41,387 bases of DNA. Source: JACCYQ01 sp036675565. GTDB lineage: Bacteria; Bacteroidota; Bacteroidia; Chitinophagales; Chitinophagaceae. The notes under the pieces are model-generated. The model ran no database searches. It was not told the DNA's origin and worked only from the letters and a program-made list of their open reading frames with translations. The DNA is taken from contig JAKFER010000266.1 of NCBI GenBank assembly GCA_036675565.1, positions 1 through 41,387 of the forward strand, read 5' to 3'. Positions 8,492-16,774 of the stretch are shown one piece after another (the first letter of the stretch is position 1; every line of letters begins with the position of its first letter). Both the position numbers and the translations under genes were made by a program.

Positions 8492-9704
8492 ATCTCCCTA
8501 TATTCTCTGGCTTCCATCATGGTATCCTAGTAAAGTTGATCCTTACAATGGCGATTTTACGCAGCGACAGGCTAAAAGCATTGCCTTGTTTAGAAGGGTG
8601 ATCGTCATTTTTTTAATACAAGACAAAGAAATAAAGCATTGGAAAATGGAAGTTGAGAAATCTGAAGAAGGAAATCTCATTGAATACAGAGTTTACTATC
8701 CGGTAAAAAGTGGGTCAATTAAAGTAATAAAAATTGCAAAATATTTCTGGTTATTAACCAGCTTATTTTTTCAAATCAAAAAACAATACGGTTTACCCCA
8801 ATTAGTACATGTAAATGTTATAGGTAAATCAGCCTTATTAGCTGTGATACTTAAAAAAATTAAGAATATTCCTTACCTGGTTACAGAGAATTGGACGGGA
8901 TATTATGCAGCAGATCCCGGGGGTTTACATTCCAAAGGATCTATAATGAGAAAATTTTATAAAACAATATTTAAACATTCATCTTTATTTATTCCTGTTT
9001 CCAATGACCTTGGAAAAAAAGTTCAGCAAATGTACCCGGGCATAAATTATCAAATCGTTCCCAATGCAGTGGATACTTCCATTTTTAGAAATATAAATTA
9101 TAAAGAAAATAATTCTATTAAAAGGATCATTCATGTTTCATCGTTGGGGTATCAAAAAAATATTGATGGTTTAATAGCAGTGATTAAGGAATTGGCAAAA
9201 CAAAGAAATGACTTTGAACTGATGCTTGTTGGTCCATATTCGGAAGGCTTAAAGAAGCAAATTGAAAATGATAATATTCTTTCAGAAAAGATAAAATTAA
9301 CAGGGAATGTATTCTATGAAGAAGTTGGCAGCTATATGAAACATTCAGATTTTTTAGTGATGTTTAGTCGCTACGAGAATCTTCCCTGTGTAATATTAGA
9401 AGCGCTTTGTTGCGGTCTTCCCGTTATATCAACAAGCGTAGGAGGGATACCTGAAATAATTGATAAATCAAATGGTATCATTATTGAATCTGAAAATGAA
9501 AATGAGCTAATAGCAGCGTTAAACTTAATGTTGGATAATTTGTATCAATATGATCGGGAGCAAATAGCCGTAAGCGCTAATGAGAAATACAATTATAAAG
9601 CTGTTGGGCAGGCAATCAATAAAATTTATGAAATGTATTTTTATTTCGTAATAATTCTCTTTATCCTTTCAGTTGCTCCACCAAATCTACATATTCCTGC
9701 ATAG
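8481..9704 (+). CDS. Glycosyltransferase family 4 (GT-B fold)
   Basis: 407 residues. The N-terminal domain opens LWLPSWYPSKVDPYNGDFTQ, a common GT4 start in which the Gly/Asp-rich loop approaches the acceptor. The C-terminal nucleotide-sugar domain has VPNAVDTSIF, the KNIDGLIAV helix and the FSRYENLPCVILEALCCG motif with its E-x(7)-E pair, then PVISTSVGGIPEII. It probably adds a sugar to the glycan exported by the upstream flippase, whose gene it overlaps by 11 bases. The final residues (after YEMY) are hydrophobic and unlike family tails. They are translated from DNA opposite the 3' end of the acyl-CoA-binding protein gene, a 44-base convergent overlap, so the original stop codon may have been lost. 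Confidence 0.9.
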   Translation: MQIKSPYILWLPSWYPSKVDPYNGDFTQRQAKSIALFRRVIVIFLIQDKEIKHWKMEVEKSEEGNLIEYRVYYPVKSGSIKVIKIAKYFWLLTSLFFQIKKQYGLPQLVHVNVIGKSALLAVILKKIKNIPYLVTENWTGYYAADPGGLHSKGSIMRKFYKTIFKHSSLFIPVSNDLGKKVQQMYPGINYQIVPNAVDTSIFRNINYKENNSIKRIIHVSSLGYQKNIDGLIAVIKELAKQRNDFELMLVGPYSEGLKKQIENDNILSEKIKLTGNVFYEEVGSYMKHSDFLVMFSRYENLPCVILEALCCGLPVISTSVGGIPEIIDKSNGIIIESENENELIAALNLMLDNLYQYDREQIAVSANEKYNYKAVGQAINKIYEMYFYFVIILFILSVAPPNLHIPA

Positions 9705-9918
9705 CACTTTCTTTTGTTTTTCCTTTCAAACCTGACCATGCATCATGCTTTGCTTTGTTTACAAAATCAAATGGATTTGTTGGAGGATCTGTATTTATAT
9801 CTCCTTCTGTAGCTTGCTTATAAAGAGAATACAATGCCAATAAAGTTTCATTTGCTGGTTTTTCGGCCAAAGTTTTGCTATCTGCAACAGCTTTTTCAAA
9901 CCTGTCTTTTAATTCCAT
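9661..9918 (-). CDS. Acyl-CoA-binding protein
   Basis: 85 residues, the standard ACBP length. MELKDRFEKAVADSKTL, then LLALYSLYKQATEGD and FVNKAKHDAWSGLKGKTKES cover the four-helix bundle, including the Tyr and Lys residues that contact the CoA headgroup (YxxYKQAT and the KxxW motif). The protein binds long-chain acyl-CoA in the cytoplasm and buffers or delivers it. The frame extends nine codons upstream to a GTG at 9945, but the ATG at 9918 aligns with the family. A -7-like box (TATTTTCG on the minus strand, 9935-9928) lies inside that extension. Its 3' end overlaps the convergent glycosyltransferase by 44 bases. Confidence 0.93.
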   Translation of the reverse strand: MELKDRFEKAVADSKTLAEKPANETLLALYSLYKQATEGDINTDPPTNPFDFVNKAKHDAWSGLKGKTKESAMQEYVDLVEQLKG

Positions 9919-10026
9919 ATTTTTTTTCGAAAATAACCTATTCACACCAATGTTAAAAGCAACTTTTAAAAAACATGTTAGAGTGATCTTGTGAAAATCT
10001 TACCTTTATTTTTTAATCATCCTGAT

Positions 10027-10482
10027 ATGCGTACGGTAAAAGATATATTCGACAGTAAACCCAAAATTTACAATATTATCAGCCCCGATACTCTTGTAAT
10101 CAATGCGTTGGAAGAACTGAACACCATCAATCTTAGTTATTTGATTGTTATGGAAAATGATGAATACAAAGGCATATTTTGTGAGCGGGATTATAGCCGC
10201 AATGTAATTCTAAAAGGACGTGCCAGTAAGGACACCAAAGTTAATGAGGTAATGAGTGTCGATTTACCTGTGGTAGATATGAAAGATACAGTGGAACATT
10301 GTATGAATTTGATGAATTCACACAAAACCCGCTATTTATTAGCCTTTGATGACCAAAAATTCGTTGGTGTTGTTACCATACACGACTTGTTAAGACAGGT
10401 TTTATCTAATAAAGAATTGGTCTTCGATCATACCATCACTAAAAAATTGATCGATAACGAAGAAAGCGGCCGAATTTATTAA
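10027..10482 (+). CDS. CBS-domain pair protein
   Basis: 151 residues from MRTVKDIFDSKPK, consisting almost wholly of two CBS motifs: about 15-75 (ALEELNTINLSYLIVM ... GIFCERDYSRNVI) and about 80-140 (VEHCMNLMNSHKTRYLLAF ... GVVTIHDLLRQVL). Such Bateman modules bind adenine nucleotides or S-adenosylmethionine and sense energy state. No effector domain is attached, so the partner is unknown. A GTG at 9991 would add 12 residues, but the ATG at 10027 matches the usual start of stand-alone CBS proteins. It ends in a 4-base tail-to-tail overlap with the GNAT gene. Confidence 0.88.
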   Translation: MRTVKDIFDSKPKIYNIISPDTLVINALEELNTINLSYLIVMENDEYKGIFCERDYSRNVILKGRASKDTKVNEVMSVDLPVVDMKDTVEHCMNLMNSHKTRYLLAFDDQKFVGVVTIHDLLRQVLSNKELVFDHTITKKLIDNEESGRIY

Positions 10483-11027
10483 TCCTCTTGTTTCCTCTTT
10501 ATTTTTAGGTTTAATTTTTTCTCCATAATGTGAAAGAATAATTCCTTTTTTGGTATTCCAAACCGGGAATCGGCTGGAAATTTTTTTCGTTCACCTGTCA
10601 GGTAAAATCCCTGGCGTATATACCAGTCAGTTAGCTCTACCCGGTCATTCAAAACATTCATGGTTATAGAGGTGCAATTATTAGATAATGCATATGATTC
10701 AGCAGCTAACATTAATTGTTTTCCTATGCCTTCATTTTGGTGAAAAGGGGAGACTGTTAGCATGCCCAGGTAAAGTTTGGTGTCTTGTTTGTGTAAAAAC
10801 ACACAACCCATTAGCGTTTGGTCTTTATCGTAGTAATTGTATATAACAGCTTCGGGAGTTTCAATCATCTCCTTGAGGGCAGGTTTGTCAATCCGTATAC
10901 CATCCAGCAAATCAGCTTCTGTGGTCCAGCCCTGGCGGGATGATTCACCCCTGAATGCGCTGTTTACCAAATTTTCAAGTGCTGGTATATCAAGAATAGT
11001 TGCCGAACGAATGTAAAAGCGTGTCAA
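10479..11027 (-). CDS. GNAT family N-acetyltransferase
   Basis: 182 residues. The N-terminus IRSATILDIPALENLVNSAF is the usual first strand-helix of GNAT folds. The acetyl-CoA-binding motif A is LTVSPFHQNEGIGKQLM (around residue 94), and the later MNVLNDRVELTDWYIRQGF matches the motif B region with its Tyr near the sulphur of CoA. The substrate is unknown. The start is a TTG at 11027; no in-frame ATG exists near the beginning and the conserved fold begins at residue 5, so TTG is accepted. It shares four bases at its stop with the convergent CBS gene and diverges from the cytochrome gene at 11109. Confidence 0.88.
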   Translation of the reverse strand: MTRFYIRSATILDIPALENLVNSAFRGESSRQGWTTEADLLDGIRIDKPALKEMIETPEAVIYNYYDKDQTLMGCVFLHKQDTKLYLGMLTVSPFHQNEGIGKQLMLAAESYALSNNCTSITMNVLNDRVELTDWYIRQGFYLTGERKKFPADSRFGIPKKELFFHIMEKKLNLKIKRKQED

Positions 11028-11108
11028 TAATTTTATTTTAAGGTTAATAAACTTTTTTCAATTTTATAAAACATCAAAACTTTTTATATTTTTAGATAAA
11101 CATACATA

Positions 11109-11453
11109 ATGAAGAAAACACTAGTCTTATCTTCTTTTATTTTCGTTGCCTGTATATTTTACCAGTGTAATCCAGCCCGCAAAGCTAGTGCATCAGTTCC
11201 GGCCATCACTTATACAAATAATGTTCACACGCTTGTAATGGATAATTGCTCCCCTTGCCATATTCCTGAAAAGGGTGGCAAGAAAAAGGCATTGGATAGT
11301 TATGCTGCAGTAAAAGATAACCTGCCTGAAATAATAAAAAGAATTGAAATGCATCCTGGTGAAAAAGGTTTTATGCCTTTTAAAAAGGATCGCTTAAGCG
11401 ACAGTACCATTGCTGTTTTTAAAGCCTGGGAAGAAGCAGGAATGATTGAATAA
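11109..11453 (+). CDS. Exported monohaem cytochrome c-like protein
   Basis: 114 residues with a hydrophobic export signal (residues 4-19). Two cysteines at its end, C15 in FVAC and C20 in FYQC, make it a probable lipoprotein, though neither is an ideal lipobox. The mature part has one haem-c attachment motif, CSPCH at 47-51. A candidate axial Met lies in GFMPFKKDRLSDS near residue 88, and the sequence ends AVFKAWEEAGMIE, typical of small cytochrome c domains often seen fused to larger Bacteroidota enzymes. It would carry electrons in the periplasm; its partner is unknown. It is single, between GNAT (divergent) and lepA. Confidence 0.82.
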   Translation: MKKTLVLSSFIFVACIFYQCNPARKASASVPAITYTNNVHTLVMDNCSPCHIPEKGGKKKALDSYAAVKDNLPEIIKRIEMHPGEKGFMPFKKDRLSDSTIAVFKAWEEAGMIE

Positions 11454-11573
11454 TTTAATTTCTTATCAATCATTTTTTTATGTCAATTTATCTTCATTTA
11501 ATAAGCAGGTTATTGCTGTTTTGAAGTTCATTCAGGTTTCACCATTTCCCTGTTTAACATCACCAGATTTCAT

Positions 11574-11581
11574 TACCTTTG
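11574..11581 (+). promoter_or_regulatory. Bacteroidota -7 element (TACCTTTG) for lepA
   Basis: An exact TAnnTTTG match 30 bases before the lepA ATG. It lies inside the upstream open extension of the frame, which supports starting lepA at 11611. Confidence 0.55.
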
Positions 11582-11610
11582 CCCGTCCGAAAAAACGAGG
11601 GTACAAGTAC

Positions 11611-13404
11611 ATGAAGAACATCCGGAATTTTTGCATTATTGCCCATATTGATCATGGCAAAAGCACGCTGGCAGACAGGCTATTGCAGGCAACCAACACC
11701 ATCAGTGACAGAGAAATGATGGACCAGGTATTAGATGATATGGACCTTGAAAGGGAGAAAGGTATTACGATTAAAAGTCATGCTATTCAAATCGATTATC
11801 ATCATACAGATGGCCAGGAGTATACTTTAAACCTGATTGATACACCTGGACACGTGGATTTTAGTTATGAAGTAAGCAGGGCTCTTGCAGCTTGTGAAGG
11901 TGCTTTACTCCTGGTTGATGCAACCCAGGGTATACAGGCACAAACAATTTCAAACTTATACCTCGCTATTGAAAACGACCTGGAGATCATTCCTGTTATC
12001 AATAAAATTGATATGGATGGAGCCATGATCGAAGAAGTAAAAGACCAGATCATAGAATTGATTGGATGTAAACCTGAAGATATTTTATTGGCCAGCGGCC
12101 GAACAGGAATTGGTGTTGATGGCATTCTTGATGCTATTGTGAATAAAATACCCGCACCCACAGGTGACCCGGATGCACCTTTACAAGCATTGATTTTTGA
12201 CAGTGTATTCAATTCCTTTCGCGGTATCATCGTTTATTACCGCATAAAAAATGGCTCTATTAAACATGGTGATAAGGTAAAATTTGTAAGTACCGACCAG
12301 GAATATGAAGCGGATGAAATAGGTATCCTCAAATTAAAGATGACCCCAAAGAAGGAAGTTAAATGCGGAGATGTAGGATATATTATTACGGGCATTAAAG
12401 TAGCAAAAGAGGTTCATGTGGGTGATACCATTACATTGGCTAATAATCCTCATCCTGCCATGATACAGGGTTTTGAAGTTGTGAAGCCTATGGTGTTTGC
12501 TGGGATATTCCCGGTTAATACAGATGAATTTGAAGAACTCCGCGATTGCATGGACAAATTGCAGTTGAATGATGCTTCACTTACTTATGAATTGGAAACC
12601 TCCCAGGCCCTTGGTTTTGGATTTCGTTGCGGATTTTTGGGAATGCTCCATATGGAGATCATCCAGGAAAGACTTGAAAGAGAATTCAATCAAACTGTAA
12701 TTACTACTGTTCCAAACGTGAGTTTTATCGCTTATACTACCAAGGGTGATAAAGTGATCGTTAATAACCCAACCGAAATGCCGGATCCTGTACGCATCGA
12801 TCGTATTGAGGAACCATTTATACGGGCACAGATCATTTCCAAACCTGAATATATTGGAAATATCATGACGCTTTGTTTGGGAAAAAGAGGTATCCTGATT
12901 AATCAAAGTTACCTGACAACGAACCGGGTTGAACTGACCTTTGAAATTCCATTAACTGAGATTGTATTTGATTTTTACGATAAACTAAAGTCGCAAACCA
13001 GGGGATATGCTTCTTTCGATTATTCACCTATTGGTTACCGTGACAGTGACATTGTGAAAATGGATATTCTTTTAAATAATGAGAAGGTTGATGCATTAAG
13101 TGCCCTGATCCACAGGGCAAGGGCACAGGAATTTGGCAGAAAACTTTGTGATAAATTAAAAGAGCTTTTACCACGTCAGCAATTCCAGATTGCCATCCAG
13201 GCGGCAATAGGTGCAAAGATCGTTGCCCGTTCCAATATTTCTGCCATGCGTAAAGATGTTACCGCCAAATGTTATGGTGGTGATATCAGCCGTAAACGTA
13301 AACTTCTGGAAAAACAGAAAGAAGGTAAAAAGCGCATGCGCCAGATTGGTAATGTTGAAGTACCGCAGGAAGCTTTCCTGGCCGTACTTAAACTGGATGA
13401 ATAG
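11611..13404 (+). CDS. lepA: Elongation factor 4 (LepA), translational GTPase
   Basis: 598 residues from MKNIRNFCIIAHIDHGKST, the family-standard start and length. The GTPase motifs are all present: G1 AHIDHGKST, the G2 region EREKGITIK, G3 DTPGHVDF and G4 NKIDM. Domain II (about 190-280), the EF-G-like domains III and V, and the LepA-specific C-terminal domain (SALIHRARAQEFGRKLCDKL and basic ISRKRKLLEKQKEGKKRMRQ) follow. EF4 binds ribosomes and affects back-translocation and initiation under stress. The frame is open for 55 more codons upstream, but those lack coding character and contain the promoter. It converges on the gene at 13430 with a 25-base gap and no obvious terminator. Confidence 0.97.
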   Translation: MKNIRNFCIIAHIDHGKSTLADRLLQATNTISDREMMDQVLDDMDLEREKGITIKSHAIQIDYHHTDGQEYTLNLIDTPGHVDFSYEVSRALAACEGALLLVDATQGIQAQTISNLYLAIENDLEIIPVINKIDMDGAMIEEVKDQIIELIGCKPEDILLASGRTGIGVDGILDAIVNKIPAPTGDPDAPLQALIFDSVFNSFRGIIVYYRIKNGSIKHGDKVKFVSTDQEYEADEIGILKLKMTPKKEVKCGDVGYIITGIKVAKEVHVGDTITLANNPHPAMIQGFEVVKPMVFAGIFPVNTDEFEELRDCMDKLQLNDASLTYELETSQALGFGFRCGFLGMLHMEIIQERLEREFNQTVITTVPNVSFIAYTTKGDKVIVNNPTEMPDPVRIDRIEEPFIRAQIISKPEYIGNIMTLCLGKRGILINQSYLTTNRVELTFEIPLTEIVFDFYDKLKSQTRGYASFDYSPIGYRDSDIVKMDILLNNEKVDALSALIHRARAQEFGRKLCDKLKELLPRQQFQIAIQAAIGAKIVARSNISAMRKDVTAKCYGGDISRKRKLLEKQKEGKKRMRQIGNVEVPQEAFLAVLKLDE

Positions 13405-13429
13405 ATCAATTATCTCTCATCCTAAAAAA

Positions 13430-14383
13430 TTATTTCTCCTGTTCTTTTTTTGTAGGAAGCAGATCGCCTTTATTGTCGCGAATAGGCATTGGCATGGGGA
13501 ATTCACCATCTTCTAATTTGAAATCATACAGTTTATCAATGTGAACCCATTTACCGTTTTTCCATTGAAAGGCTTCAACATCACCATCAGGGATATACGT
13601 AAATTTATTTTCAGGTTCCCCTGTTTCTGAAATCAGGTGGTCGATGATGATCAGTTCCAGTTCAGGATCGTATTCCATTACAGCACGGGCTTCTTTTTTA
13701 TATTCAATATTATAACGGTATTGAACAGGTTTTTTTACACTGTCTTGTTCAAAACTAAAAAATGGACCACCAAAAACCGGTTCGTTTTTGCTATTGAAAC
13801 TCATTACTTCCAGCCATTTTTTATTACTCATGGCGCTGTAATCATCAAAGCCAATAAGCGTATAGTATTTTTTGTTATTGTGAGAAGTTTGAATGATCCT
13901 GTAAACTACTGATCCTATCCAATTATCTTTACTGCGAACAGAATCCATGGCATTTTCTGTAAATTCAGAAACATCTCTTAATGGCGTTAATTTTAAAGAA
14001 CCATCTGGTGTATTGTATTGAATGGCCGCTCTTTGCCTGGAATAATATTGATCAAACGACAAATTCCAGCTTAAAATCCTGAAACTGCTGTCGGGAGCAT
14101 AAACTTTAGAAACCCCAAAAACAGAATCTAAAGGATAATAAAATGAATTTTTTATTTGTAAAGTGCGGATCAGGGTTTTAACAAAAAGGCTGTCCGAACG
14201 CATCCGGCCTGCTGTTAAACTGTCCATATGAAAATTTTCAGCTAATTTTTTTAATGAATCTTCTTTTACAGTAATCTTGCGAAGATCCGTTGCGCTCAGG
14301 CCCTGGGTGCTTGCCTGCAGTGTAATAAACCCGGCAAAAAGGAATAAGAAAATTCTTAACATATAGGATCTGGAGGCACTCAT
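13430..14383 (-). CDS. Conserved-looking secreted protein of unknown function
   Basis: 317 residues. A signal peptide (MLRIFLFLFAGFITLQAST, residues 8-26) ends before a Gln-Gly, so the protein is exported. I do not recognise a named domain. The mature part is a mixed alpha/beta soluble protein with aromatic beta segments (SFRILSWNLSFDQYYS, KKYYTLIGFDDYSAMSNKKW, DPELELIIIDHLIS) and a charged tail ending LPTKKEQEK. The repeated W/Y/F-rich beta strands resemble secreted Bacteroidota proteins of unknown function. The start could be 14383 or the internal ATG at 14362, which begins the signal peptide directly. It lies 64 bases downstream of the HAD phosphatase on the same strand. Confidence 0.7.
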   Translation of the reverse strand: MSASRSYMLRIFLFLFAGFITLQASTQGLSATDLRKITVKEDSLKKLAENFHMDSLTAGRMRSDSLFVKTLIRTLQIKNSFYYPLDSVFGVSKVYAPDSSFRILSWNLSFDQYYSRQRAAIQYNTPDGSLKLTPLRDVSEFTENAMDSVRSKDNWIGSVVYRIIQTSHNNKKYYTLIGFDDYSAMSNKKWLEVMSFNSKNEPVFGGPFFSFEQDSVKKPVQYRYNIEYKKEARAVMEYDPELELIIIDHLISETGEPENKFTYIPDGDVEAFQWKNGKWVHIDKLYDFKLEDGEFPMPMPIRDNKGDLLPTKKEQEK

Positions 14384-14447
14384 TAATATATATTTATATT
14401 AAACAGATGCTAAGAACGTAAAAAGCGTTGTAATAATATTATAAAGT

Positions 14448-15002
14448 TTATAAAGCTTTTGCAAAATCCATCAAAGTAGGAAATACGAGGTCTATATCGG
14501 GATGTGGGAATGCCTGGTTTGGATGTGTTGTAGTCAAATAAACGGTATACATACCGGCATTCCTGCCAAAAAGCATATCACTTGGTTTATTGCCAATCAT
14601 AATAGATTTATTGAATTCGATTTCCGGAAATTCTTTTTTAGCTTCAAATGCCATTCCCGGATTTGGCTTACGAGAATAATGTTCATCATCTAAACTGGTG
14701 CAATAGTAAAACTGGTCAATGCGGCCCCCCGATTTTGCTACTTCATTTTTTAATTCCTGGTGGATGTTTAAAAGATCATCTTCTTTCATTAATTTTTTAC
14801 CTACACCTTTTTGATTAGTTACAACAACGATCAATCCAAATTTTTGAGCGCAGATAGCTATAGCTTCAAGTACCTGGTCATAAAACCGAAACTCATTCCA
14901 GTTAAGAATATAATCCATTTCCTTTTCATAGTTGATTACACCATCACGGTCAAGAAAAAGTGTCCATTCTTTATTGATTTTTTTTAAGTCAGGAGATGGC
15001 AT
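14448..15002 (-). CDS. HAD-IIIA family phosphatase (GmhB/HisB-N-like)
   Basis: 184 residues. HAD motif I is LFLDRDGVIN (nucleophile and acid Asp pair), motif II is the Thr in VVTNQKGVGK, motif III the Lys in RKPNPGM, and motif IV the Asp in IGNKPSDM. This is the layout of D-glycero-D-manno-heptose-1,7-bisphosphate 7-phosphatase and histidinol phosphatase. Next to gmhA, heptose bisphosphate is the likely substrate. However, the loop before RKPNPGM is short and keeps only one Cys (YYCTSLDDEHYSRK) instead of the three-Cys-plus-His zinc site of classic GmhB, so the substrate call is inference. It is the last gene of the heptose/glycosyltransferase run, 26 bases after gmhA. Confidence 0.82.
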   Translation of the reverse strand: MPSPDLKKINKEWTLFLDRDGVINYEKEMDYILNWNEFRFYDQVLEAIAICAQKFGLIVVVTNQKGVGKKLMKEDDLLNIHQELKNEVAKSGGRIDQFYYCTSLDDEHYSRKPNPGMAFEAKKEFPEIEFNKSIMIGNKPSDMLFGRNAGMYTVYLTTTHPNQAFPHPDIDLVFPTLMDFAKAL

Positions 15003-15028
15003 TCTGAAATTTTAAAAAAATAGCTTCA

Positions 15029-15616
15029 TTAGTGCATAAAATATTTTTCTTCTACCAGTTGGCAAATGATATGCCCAACAAGGATATGCGTTTCCTGTAT
15101 CCTCGGCGTATCAGTAGAAGGAACATTTATGCAGTAATTGCTTAAATGTTTTAATGCACCTCCGTCTTCACCAGTGAATGAAATCGCGATAACATTTCTC
15201 TCTTTTGCTTTTTCAAATGCTTTAACGATGTTCTTTGAATTTCCGGATGTAGATAATCCAATCAATACATCGCCTTCCTGTGCAATTCCTTCAATCATCC
15301 TGGCATAAATTTCATCAAACCCGTAATCATTTGCGACAGCAGTAAGATAAGATGTGTTACAGTGCAGCGCCTCTGCTGCCAATGCTTTTCGATCCGTGTA
15401 AAATCTTCCGGTTAATTCAGCTGCCAGGTGCTGTGCATCCGCTGCGCTTCCGCCATTACCGCAAAAATAAATGCGTCTATCGCTTTTTAATGCAGCAACC
15501 ATTATTTCGGTGATGGATAATACTGTATTTAATAAATCGCTGTTCTGTAATACAGCCTTTTTTACATCAATGGATGATTGGATGATCTTCTTAATTTGCT
15601 CCATTTTTTCAAACAT
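15029..15616 (-). CDS. gmhA: Phosphoheptose isomerase (sedoheptulose-7-phosphate isomerase)
   Basis: 195 residues with a single SIS domain. It has FCGNGGSAADAQHLAAELTG, the phosphosugar loop LSTSGNSKN, and the C-terminal TDTPRIQETHILVGHIICQL containing the Glu/His pair used by GmhA. The enzyme turns sedoheptulose 7-phosphate into D-glycero-D-manno-heptose 7-phosphate, the first step to ADP- or GDP-heptose for envelope glycans. A Met at residue 5 is an alternative start. The gene begins immediately after the stop codon of the upstream GT4 gene with no gap, so the genes are translationally coupled. Confidence 0.94.
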   Translation of the reverse strand: MFEKMEQIKKIIQSSIDVKKAVLQNSDLLNTVLSITEIMVAALKSDRRIYFCGNGGSAADAQHLAAELTGRFYTDRKALAAEALHCNTSYLTAVANDYGFDEIYARMIEGIAQEGDVLIGLSTSGNSKNIVKAFEKAKERNVIAISFTGEDGGALKHLSNYCINVPSTDTPRIQETHILVGHIICQLVEEKYFMH

Positions 15617-16774
15617 TTAAGCTGGCTTTTTTATTTCATCGGCCAGGTTGATGACCGCCTGAACCATATTTTTCCAGGAATATTTTTGCTTTTCTAAACG
15701 AAGGTGGGGAATAAAAAAATCCTCACCTAATTCGTAAAAGTTAACAATGGCGGCTGCAATATGTTCTGCATCAGGTTCTGTAATCAAACCGGTTTTCTTT
15801 TCTACAACCATTGCAGGCAATCCACCCACATTGGTAACAATTGTTGGCTTTTCAAAATAATAGGCGAGGGGTGTTACACCGCTTTGCGTTGCATTCCTGT
15901 ATGGTTGTATAACCACATCAGCAGCACGCATATAGAATTTTACTTCAGAATCAGTGATAAATGACGTATGTAAATAGAGTTGTCCTGCCAGGTCCTTTTG
16001 CGCAATAATATCCTGGTAATTTTTTTCATCATCATAGAATTCACCAGCCACTAACAGTTTTACTCCTGTTGCGGCAGAATGCCGGTATTTACTTTTCAGG
16101 ATTTCCATGGCTTCTAATAAAATATCCAGGCCTTTATATTTCCGGATAAAACCAAAAAATAAAATCACTTTCTCACTAACAGGAATGCCTAAGTGTTTTC
16201 TTGCATCTGCTTTTGGCGTTAGCTCTCCAAAATTGTCAAACAGCGGATGAGGAACTAAATGTGCAGGTTTTTTTGTATTGAAACTGCGTAGATCTTTCAA
16301 TACATTTTCACTCATGACGATAAAAGCGTCACAACTTTTTAAAAAGTATTTTGTAAAAAGTTTATCTCCTGGTCTTTTTTCATGAGGAATAATATTATCG
16401 GCGATGCAAATAATTTTGGTGTGATTATTTTTCCGGATGATGCGAAGTATAGTTCCCAGGGCTGGTCCCATAAAGGGGATCCAAAAACGCACAAAAATAA
16501 TATCGGGTTTCGCTTTCTTTAATTTATTGCCAACCCTTATCCAGTTAAATGGGTTTATTGAATTGATATCTGGTTCAATTATTAAATCCTCCGGAGGTTT
16601 TTCTTCAGAATACTGCGTTTTACCGGGGAACAGTAAAGTAGGGTATTGTAATGAAAAGGAATAGATGGAGCAGTCGTGACCTTCCAAAATAAATTCCTTT
16701 GCCAACCTTTGATTAAACGTAGCCAAACCGCCTCTTAACGGGTAGCCGGGTCCTATCATCATGATGCGGGCCAT
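15617..16774 (-). CDS. Glycosyltransferase family 4 (GT-B fold)
   Basis: 385 residues. The N-terminus MARIMMIGPGYPLRGGLATF contains the GG loop of GT4 donors/acceptors. The C-terminal domain has ILFFGFIRKYKGLDILLEAM, then VVIQPYRNATQSGVTPLAYY (in place of the more usual E-x(7)-E start), then PTIVTNVGGLPAMV. It transfers a nucleotide-activated sugar at the inner membrane face; donor and acceptor are unknown. It overlaps the GT2 stop by one base (TAATG) and abuts gmhA, so it probably handles a heptose-containing or related glycan. Confidence 0.9.
   Translation of the reverse strand: MARIMMIGPGYPLRGGLATFNQRLAKEFILEGHDCSIYSFSLQYPTLLFPGKTQYSEEKPPEDLIIEPDINSINPFNWIRVGNKLKKAKPDIIFVRFWIPFMGPALGTILRIIRKNNHTKIICIADNIIPHEKRPGDKLFTKYFLKSCDAFIVMSENVLKDLRSFNTKKPAHLVPHPLFDNFGELTPKADARKHLGIPVSEKVILFFGFIRKYKGLDILLEAMEILKSKYRHSAATGVKLLVAGEFYDDEKNYQDIIAQKDLAGQLYLHTSFITDSEVKFYMRAADVVIQPYRNATQSGVTPLAYYFEKPTIVTNVGGLPAMVVEKKTGLITEPDAEHIAAAIVNFYELGEDFFIPHLRLEKQKYSWKNMVQAVINLADEIKKPA

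Noticed and set aside
11446..11610. Upstream extension of the lepA frame
   Set aside because: LepA begins at MKNIRNFCIIAHIDHG; the extension lacks homology and contains the TACCTTTG box.
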